64,000 bases of DNA from contig OZ241894.1 in NCBI GenBank assembly GCA_965203575.1, positions 3,348,001-3,412,000 of the forward strand. The letters run 5' to 3'. The stretch is from Aldehydirespirator sp965203575 (lineage in GTDB: Bacteria; Actinomycetota; Acidimicrobiia; Acidimicrobiales; Aldehydirespiratoraceae). Positions 59,001 to 64,000 of this stretch are shown one piece after another. The notes under the pieces were generated by a model. It ran no database searches, had not been told where the DNA came from, and was given only the letters and a program-made list of their open reading frames with translations. Position 1 is the first letter of the stretch, and every line of letters starts with the position of its first letter. The translations under genes were made by a program, and so were the position numbers.

Positions 59001-61161
59001 GCACCACCGAGCTGGCCTGGTCCCAGAGGTCGGCAAGCATGCCCGCCACCGACAGGGGCGCGCGCTTTAGGTTCCAGCGCCACACGCCCGGATCGTCGGC
59101 GTCATCAGCGTCCTCAAGGTGGTCCTCGATGTGGCCCGACGCCGGCTTGAAGCTCACCTCGGCGATGTTGATCCACTGGGCAAGATCCTCAAGGTCGTCT
59201 ACTTCGAGGCGGAGCTGGGGTTCGGCCCACAGCACGGCATCGACCAACTCCGCCATGTGCCTGGCCTGGCGCCCTAGGCGGGCCATCTCGTCCTCCAGCG
59301 CGTCCCTGCGGTAGCGCTGCCTGGGCCTCGACGGCACTTCGATGGCGTCGAGCGCGTCGGCCATCTCGCGTAGCGCGCCCCGCAGCCCCCGCCCCGCTTC
59401 CTCCACTCGCCGGTAAGTCTGGTGCCGCCGATCGGCCCCGCGCACAATGCGGTAGGAGACCCCGTAACGGGTCGCCTGGTCACGGGACGCGCCCGTGCGA
59501 TCGCGCACATGATCGACAAGCGGCTCCGACAATTGGTCGGTCGCCAGCCGTACGGACCTGACCGCCACACGGACACGGTCAATCCGGTAATCACGCAGAC
59601 CGGCACCTGTCGCGGCTGCGAGCCGGGCAACCAGGCCGCGGCCCGAGTCGGGATCCCACATCGAGTCGCACAACAGCTCGATCTCGGCGACACTCACTTG
59701 CCTGGTGGAGGCGGTCGTGGCTGAATCCTCAAGGTTGTGGGCCTCATCGACGATCAAGTTGAACTCGACCGTCTCGAGCGCCGGACTGCCCGCCAGCAGC
59801 GCGTGGTTCAGCACGGCCACGTGGGCGGTCTCGACCCGGGCGCGAGCCGACCGGTAGAAGTCGAGCTCGTCGAGTCGATCCCGCGCCGGGCCGGGTGGGG
59901 CGTCAACCCGCAGCGCCCACCGCAACCGGCGCAGAACTCGGATGTGCTCTTCGATCGCAGCCGTGCGCAGGTCGGCCCAGTCGCCTGAGGGCGTGACCGC
60001 TACCCAACCGCACAGGAGGGCCAACGCGAGCGTGGTGTGGTCGTCGGGCGGCTGTTCAGCCTCCTCAACCAGCCAGCTGAGTTCGCTCTGCAGGGCTCTG
60101 ATGCTGATGTAGTTCTGGCGACCCTTGAGAACTACCGTCGAGAGGGGCGCGACGGTGGACCCCAACTCTTCGAGAGTCTCTAGGATCTGGTCCTGAAGCA
60201 CTCGGGAGTGGGGGGCGACCACCGACACTCGGCCCGAGCTACGGGCCGCCTCGATGGCAGGGACCAGATAGGCGAGCGTCTTTCCAGTTCCGGTGGGTGC
60301 CTCGACCATCATGCGGTTGCCCGGCTCCGCAATCGCTCGCGCCACCAACTCAGCCATCTCGGCCTGCTGCGGGCGAGGGTTCCGCCCCCCTGTCATCAGC
60401 GACCCTCCCTCGTCGAAGGAGGCCACCGTCTCCTCAATGTCGAAGCGCTCGGTGGGGACGATCGGATCGGGCACTTCGACCTCGGGGACCACGGCATCCA
60501 GCGGCACCGGATCGGGATGCGAATCGACGAATGCGTGCCACGGATGGCCCGATCGGGCGAGGACCCAGCGTTGCAGCCGGCGGACGGGGGCCGCGGCGTT
60601 CAGCTCGGCGAGCAGAGCCAGCATCACCTGTCTAGCCATGTGGGTGTCGTTGAGGGCGTCGTGCTTGTCGCGACCGTCTGTGCCGAACCACTCTGCGAGT
60701 TGGTCGAGGTTGCGGCCGGGCGGCGGCCGGGAGCCGTCGACGCCGCGGACCATGCCCTTGCCGGCACGGGGGTACACGACATGCGCGAGCTCCAGCGTGT
60801 CGAGCCGGGGTCCGTCCGGCACGGGGAGGCCGTTTGTCTCCGCGGCCGCGTCGAGCACGACGAAGTCGTATCCGAAGCCATTGTGGGCGATCATCGGCCT
60901 ATGGTCCACCCACTCGAAGAACTTCTCCAGCGAGGCGGCAAGGGACGGGGCGTGCTCCAGGTCTCCGTACACGATCCCGGTCAAGTCGGTGATGTGCTCC
61001 GCGAGCCTGCGCTGCGGTCTGACCAGCGTCTCGAACTCGTCGATGACGCCGTCGTCGGAAGCCAGCACGGCGCCAATCTGGATGATCTCATGCTCCGACG
61101 GACTGGGCCTGTCTGCGTTAGTTTCCAGGTCGAAGATCACATGCTCGGGCAGCGTTGCCAT
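56035..61161 (-). CDS. Three-part fusion: DEDDh exonuclease + DinG-type helicase + RecQ-type helicase
   Basis: 1708 residues from ATG 61161 (GTG 61197 is an alternative). Residues 1-180: DnaQ-like exonuclease, VIFDLETNAD (Asp10, Glu12), HNGFGYDF and HDALNDTHMARQ. Residues about 245-900: DinG/XPD-type helicase with EAPTGTGKTLAYLVPA (Lys294), LIVDEAHNLED, SRSFWEGVDIPGEALRL and QGAGRLIRNESDIGV. Residues about 1010-1500: RecQ-type helicase, WRPGQHEVM, VLPTGSGKSVTYQIPAL (Lys1055), AVDEAHCISLWGHAFRPEY, FGLGIDKPDIELIVHLEMP and QETGRAARG, then CRRREMLRYLGE...CGACDAC zinc site. Exonuclease-DinG fusions are known; addition of RecQ is unusual. It probably processes DNA ends or branched structures of the element or invading DNA. 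Confidence 0.88.
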   Translation of the reverse strand: MATLPEHVIFDLETNADRPSPSEHEIIQIGAVLASDDGVIDEFETLVRPQRRLAEHITDLTGIVYGDLEHAPSLAASLEKFFEWVDHRPMIAHNGFGYDFVVLDAAAETNGLPVPDGPRLDTLELAHVVYPRAGKGMVRGVDGSRPPPGRNLDQLAEWFGTDGRDKHDALNDTHMARQVMLALLAELNAAAPVRRLQRWVLARSGHPWHAFVDSHPDPVPLDAVVPEVEVPDPIVPTERFDIEETVASFDEGGSLMTGGRNPRPQQAEMAELVARAIAEPGNRMMVEAPTGTGKTLAYLVPAIEAARSSGRVSVVAPHSRVLQDQILETLEELGSTVAPLSTVVLKGRQNYISIRALQSELSWLVEEAEQPPDDHTTLALALLCGWVAVTPSGDWADLRTAAIEEHIRVLRRLRWALRVDAPPGPARDRLDELDFYRSARARVETAHVAVLNHALLAGSPALETVEFNLIVDEAHNLEDSATTASTRQVSVAEIELLCDSMWDPDSGRGLVARLAAATGAGLRDYRIDRVRVAVRSVRLATDQLSEPLVDHVRDRTGASRDQATRYGVSYRIVRGADRRHQTYRRVEEAGRGLRGALREMADALDAIEVPSRPRQRYRRDALEDEMARLGRQARHMAELVDAVLWAEPQLRLEVDDLEDLAQWINIAEVSFKPASGHIEDHLEDADDADDPGVWRWNLKRAPLSVAGMLADLWDQASSVVLTSATLRAGDSFGYLQARLGLEGINTRIISSPFGDLDQRHLVLLTDYLPAPRGQLIDRFTEEEASEIPRLCVASDGGAMALMTAHSRLAYVRDHARPALAAAGMELLAQGDGSSASLVDRMRAEPSACLLGSRSFWEGVDIPGEALRLLIIEKIPFDPLGDPIISARKGLLEMHGEDPFREYLVPRATIAFAQGAGRLIRNESDIGVTVVLDNRMRRPLPYVDVIRRSLAGPPAIRDVDEPQQAYLQIASHLGHEMDDARWERINRVPGVATLSQAALDVGDAEAPMDDAEIERRLERARLWLGFDQWRPGQHEVMSRLMRGEDVVAVLPTGSGKSVTYQIPALVSPGVTLVVSPLIALMRDQVDNLRSRGVSEVAAIYSGVPQAEQEAVLRSASRGHLKLLYVSPERLWSPLFRAWLEEVDVTRIAVDEAHCISLWGHAFRPEYAMIPRAVAAAMSGCRLPVAAVTATATDEVLDDIVRLLEVEPRTEPLTNSVDRPEIRYYVEACRNRRDRDLRVVQVVEAFRRCSAVVYVPTRNDTYRLAALLGSFGHRVRPYSGAMELGERQHTEDAFRHGEIDVVVATKAFGLGIDKPDIELIVHLEMPASIEEYVQETGRAARGARDGTGPATGTAVLFTTPRDCRIHKYFIESSAPAISAVREVWGRMTPGLNLIDPDEFPASSDTGDGERDESHALALHYLEQVGAVRRYQDFVLRGRIESVEAAESRLDELRARDPELAERAEAVLRLAYEENGEYRGTKWALRLGQRADELEQTVVAMLKLGICSFSAWRFGWAFERVAAPEPDWGRLERLIDERRAAVFQRAEQARAFARGSPACRRREMLRYLGETDPPEGAASGCGACDACTPELPRPWRDAPIDPADAADLVREEAEPVALILIDGVEGGRWSRRNLERTLRGDGGGHYPLHARLRTHGCYGRLSLLDEQEIQELIDGLIDEDWVEEYAPEGGEYQSLRLTAEGRRTVRGRYPR

Positions 61162-61300
61162 GAGTTGCGCACCGTAGTCGGCCCGGCTTCGTAGCACCGC
61201 GGCTGGGCTCTTCTCGCCTGAGGGCCGGGCCGACCTGTTCGTACCCTTCGGCCGGGCCAGGCAAGAGTCCCGTCACCCGTTAGCCCCCACAAACGAATAT

Positions 61301-61335
61301 GCCCCGCCATTCCCGGCAGAAACCGGGAAGGCGGG
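61301..61335 (-). terminator. Strong hairpin, probable terminator of the AlpA transcript
   Basis: CCCCGCC-A-TTCCCGG (61301-61315) pairs with CCGGGAAGGCGGGG (61322-61335), a 14-bp stem with one bulged A and a six-base loop. It lies between the AlpA-type gene and the fusion helicase, both on the minus strand. A T run is weak. Confidence 0.6.
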
Positions 61336-61420
61336 GAGCAGTGCTCGAACCCTAGCAGGGCGAATCCCTCACTCACCATCCATATCTGATACTCGACCCG
61401 GGCGGCCAACTGGGGCGTTC

Positions 61421-61618
61421 TCACGCGTTGGGTCGCTGTGCGAGCCATTCGGCGATGACGTGGGCCGGCCAGCCGACGGCGTTGGGACTGATACGGATGG
61501 GTTGAGGGATCTCGCCGGCGCGTCGCAGGCGCCAGATGGTTGTTCTGGAGAGTCCCAGTTGGGCTTGGAGGTCGGCGACCCGCAGAATCTGTCGCTCCGG
61601 TCGGGCGGTCGCGGTCAT
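61421..61618 (-). CDS. AlpA-family excisionase/regulator
   Basis: 65 residues: ILRVADLQAQLGLSRTTIWRLRRAGEIPQPIRIS is the MerR-like winged helix-turn-helix of AlpA/excisionase proteins, ending AHVIAEWLAQR. It probably controls excision or integrase expression, although the integrase is 10 kb away. Its ATG overlaps the stop of an upstream frame (ATGA). Confidence 0.85.
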   Translation of the reverse strand: MTATARPERQILRVADLQAQLGLSRTTIWRLRRAGEIPQPIRISPNAVGWPAHVIAEWLAQRPNA

Positions 61619-61803
61619 AGGCTGTCGGCGGCCATGTCGGGCAGTTCATCGGCGACGGCGTTCGGTTGTAACCGGCCTGCGAGGGACTGCTGGGCGATCA
61701 TGGTGGCGGCCGTGGTCGGCGTCGCCGGGGTCGATCTGGGGCGCTCGTCGGGATCGTGGACTGCTTCGATGTCACCTCGGCGGCGGTCACGCTCATAGAC
61801 CAC
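61615..61803 (-). CDS. Small hypothetical ORF coupled to the AlpA gene
   Basis: From GTG 61803 about 62 residues (VVYERDRRRGDIEAVHDPDE..., ending ADELPDMAADSL). The stop overlaps the AlpA start, which argues for a real coding end. The true 5' end is unclear: the frame continues upstream to 62250 without obvious conserved sequence. Confidence 0.35.
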   Translation of the reverse strand: MVYERDRRRGDIEAVHDPDERPRSTPATPTTAATMIAQQSLAGRLQPNAVADELPDMAADSL

Positions 61804-62539
61804 AGCAACACGGACCAGTGAGCTACGAGTGGCGGTTGATGCCGCCGGGCGGGTGGTGGCCGCGCTCGACTCGGCGGGCCTGCGCGCACACCGCGACGCT
61901 GGAGGCCGATCGGGTCGCCTGCCGGCCCCGCGGCTGGCGGCTGTGTGCCGGGATCGGGCAGCTGTGAGCAGTGGACGGCGACACGACCTCGCTGGGCCTG
62001 CCGCGGCTCGCCCGCCTCGAATGGCTCTACGGGCTGGCGTGATGGCGGTGACCACCCCGATATCGACGCTGCCAGTCGGGCCGGTGGAACCGGCAATGCA
62101 GATGAGACATACCTGCATCACCGACACATGCTTCATGTAGGCACCCACAGTCCCCCGGCCAGCCGCAGACATCTCGCGCCCGTTGGCGGCTATGCACCTC
62201 GCGAGAACTCCCACGGTGTCTGTGGGTGAGCACCAAGCCATGCCCGGCAACCTAGAGATGAGACGCGAACGCTCAAGAACGCTGACGAACGCACCCTCGC
62301 TGACCTGCCCGAACGCCGGTGGCTAGTTGTCGGCTATGAGCTCGGCTGTGGTGTCGTGCTTCATTCACTCGGAGGCTTCTGATGTCTACTCTGCCAGTCA
62401 ACCTGCCGGAACGGCTGGGCAGGCTCGGTAACTCCGGACTGGTGGTGACCAGGGGGACTGGTGTTCCTCGGCGGTGACGAGGACCATCGCGCTGGCGGCG
62501 TACAGTCCACGGCGACAGAACGCGCTGCATTCTGTTCGA
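61804..62539. other. Gene-poor stretch in the element
   Basis: 736 bases without a confident gene. Overlapping frames on both strands look like composition shadows; a plus-strand frame from 61829 and a minus-strand extension to 62250 show no motif. It may hold a decayed gene or an unrecognised RNA. Confidence 0.4.
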
Positions 62540-63889
62540 CTAGGTGGCCGTCTCTTGGCGCGTGTTCTCTGAGAGATGCCACTCCTCGGCCTCGGCATCC
62601 TCGATGAATTCGGTGATGACGCTGTTGAGTCCCTCGGTGCCGGCAATAGCGGTCTTGATTTCTGTGGGGGTCAGATAGAAGAACTCACGGCGCATATTCA
62701 CCAGATTGACCCGCTGCGCTGCGAACTGGTCATGGAGCCGCTTCTCCAACGCGACGGCATCTTCGGAGAACACCAGAGCGTGCAGGTCATAGCGGAACGG
62801 CACTGACGCGTCCCCGAGCTCGCGGATTCGTTCGGTGGGATCCAGTCGGCGAGTCATGCCGATCTTCACCATCCGCTCCCCGAAGGACCCGACGTTGGAG
62901 ATCACATACACATGCCCGGCCCGAATGTTCGCGGCACGTTGCTCGACGTTGGCGAGCGCCTGGTCGATCTCTGCGAGTTCGGCTTGCAGGTTGGCCAGAT
63001 CTTCGTCGGTGCCGCCAGCGGAGCGCAGCTTCGCTACTACACCCTCGTAGTGAGAGCGTTCCTTGACGAGGCGCAGACGTTCGGCCTCGATCTCTTTGCG
63101 AGCCTTGGCCTCCTCGCGCAGACGTTCCCGCTCCGCTTTCGCGTCCTGCTTCTCCTGTTCCTTCTTCGCTAGCCAGTCAGCGACCAGTTCCAGTTCCTTG
63201 ACCCGCAACTCGTGATAGGAGTCCCGGATGCTGATCTGCATGGGCTGAGCACCGAGCCGGTTGATGACCCGCTGCGACTGCTCCAGCCGTTTGATCGACG
63301 CCTCAAGCCGGAACGGGCGCAGCTTGTAGACGAGCGTGTCGGCCTCGTTGTTGTATGCCCGCAACAACAGCTTGGACATGTCCTTAACCATTTTGCGGCC
63401 CTTGGCGGTGCTGCCGTCGACGGTCCACTCCAGTGTGCGCACCGCGACCGCGCGGTCACCCTTGGCGACGTCCTTGATCGTGGCCCGGATCTTGTCCAAC
63501 CGTGCCTTGTAGTTCTCGGCTGACTCCATCTCGTGGCGGTACTCATAGACACCCACCTCCTGCAGCATCACCGTCTCAGTGGCAGCCACGACCTCGGCTT
63601 GCAACGCGTGGAGGTCCTCTTCGGTCCGGATGCACTCGCTGAGCAGCCGATCCCGTTCGACTACCGCGTCGTCCCGATCGCTGAGAGCAACATCACGCTG
63701 TCGTGCTGCCTCTGTGAGCGCCCGTGCGGCGTCTGTCTGGTCCTTGGGTACCAGCCCGGCCAACCGCTGCGCTGCTGCTCGCAGGTCTGTGATCTCATCG
63801 AGCATGGACCTGCGGCCACCGAAACGGCGATGCCGTCTAGGTGCAGGTATCAGATCGGCCACATCAACAGCGGCATCACCAAGCGCCAT
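62540..63889 (-). CDS. DUF4041 / T5orf172 GIY-YIG domain protein
   Basis: 449 residues from ATG 63889, with AAGGAG ten to fifteen bases upstream; the frame extends to 63922. The N-terminal 320 residues are helical and charged (DUF4041 type, with long coiled coil KEQEKQDAKAERERLREEAK). The C-terminus is a T5orf172-type GIY-YIG nuclease fold: GHVYVISNVGSFGERMVKIGMTRRLDPTERIREL (V-Y-V in place of GIY, then K-I-G-M-T-R) and VALEKRLHDQF (catalytic Glu). It may be a DNA- or end-processing nuclease of the element. It is the last complete gene of the window. Confidence 0.85.
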   Translation of the reverse strand: MALGDAAVDVADLIPAPRRHRRFGGRRSMLDEITDLRAAAQRLAGLVPKDQTDAARALTEAARQRDVALSDRDDAVVERDRLLSECIRTEEDLHALQAEVVAATETVMLQEVGVYEYRHEMESAENYKARLDKIRATIKDVAKGDRAVAVRTLEWTVDGSTAKGRKMVKDMSKLLLRAYNNEADTLVYKLRPFRLEASIKRLEQSQRVINRLGAQPMQISIRDSYHELRVKELELVADWLAKKEQEKQDAKAERERLREEAKARKEIEAERLRLVKERSHYEGVVAKLRSAGGTDEDLANLQAELAEIDQALANVEQRAANIRAGHVYVISNVGSFGERMVKIGMTRRLDPTERIRELGDASVPFRYDLHALVFSEDAVALEKRLHDQFAAQRVNLVNMRREFFYLTPTEIKTAIAGTEGLNSVITEFIEDAEAEEWHLSENTRQETAT

Positions 63890-64000
63890 GGCGGGGCTCT
63901 CCTTGATGAGGACCAGCAGCATGCAGACACTGCCAGCATTGGAACAGCATCGATGCTGTCAGCCTCTTACGTCGACTGTCAAACTCCCCCGGACTCGTCG
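63890..64000. other. Window end, no gene
   Basis: 111 bases upstream of the DUF4041 gene; presumably its promoter. Nothing recognised. Confidence 0.3.

Overview
The window is high-GC DNA with many GTG starts and tightly packed, often overlapping genes. It suggests an actinobacterium outside the well-studied genera, most likely an Acidimicrobiia-type lineage. This is an inference from gene content: an mtrA/mtrB-like pair followed by a GerMN lipoprotein, a DUF3040 protein next to dinB, a PimB-like mannosyltransferase beside an SRPBCC protein and trpD, a split NAD(P) transhydrogenase, paired acyl-CoA dehydrogenases and a Dyp peroxidase. No rRNA or phylogenetic marker was aligned.

Layout. 1-3.5 kb: end of a membrane transglutaminase gene, DUF3040 protein, dinB. 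3.9-11.5 kb: accessory block with a secreted His-rich protein whose frame is interrupted at a run of ten G, about 1 kb of decayed sequence, then a three-gene cassette (C5 cytosine methyltransferase, a protein with two GHKL ATPase domains, and a receiver-domain protein) linked by stop/start overlaps. 11.6-21.5 kb: core genes (mtrAB-like two-component system and lipoprotein; phosphofructokinase, ROK kinase, SRPBCC, glycosyltransferase, queG, trpD) and the RNase P RNA. 21.5-24 kb: large secreted SLH/RCC1-repeat protein. 24.2-31.4 kb: second defence-like block (McrB-like AAA+ ATPase, DUF2357 PD-(D/E)XK protein, and a convergent N6-adenine methyltransferase). 31.7-49 kb: core metabolism (zinc-ribbon protein, oxidoreductase, nucleotidase, Dyp peroxidase, acyl-CoA synthetase, pntAA/AB/B, TrpB-like enzyme, CBS protein, enoyl-CoA hydratase, inositol phosphatase, a peroxiredoxin with an in-frame TGA at the catalytic Cys position, two acyl-CoA dehydrogenases) and two tRNAs. 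49.1-50.6 kb: von Willebrand A lipoprotein. 50.7-64 kb: integrated element with a tyrosine integrase, toxin-antitoxin pair, SF1 helicase, a giant exonuclease-DinG-RecQ fusion, an AlpA-type regulator and a GIY-YIG/DUF4041 protein.

Strongest observations. (1) The peroxiredoxin reads like a selenoprotein: a single TGA sits exactly where Bcp-type enzymes have their peroxidatic Cys. (2) Three overlapping stop/start gene junctions (ROK/pfkA, pntAB/pntB, and the acyl-CoA dehydrogenase pair) have been tandemly duplicated so that tiny in-frame cistrons sit between the genes. (3) The methyltransferase/dual-GHKL/receiver cassette has no recognisable nuclease and keeps all residues needed for a His-Asp relay. 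(4) The McrB/DUF2357 pair faces an N6 methyltransferase. (5) A 1708-residue fusion combines a DEDDh exonuclease with two helicases. (6) The enoyl-CoA hydratase start codon shares its A with the CCA end of tRNA-Val. (7) A roughly 38-nt element recurs just downstream of stop codons.
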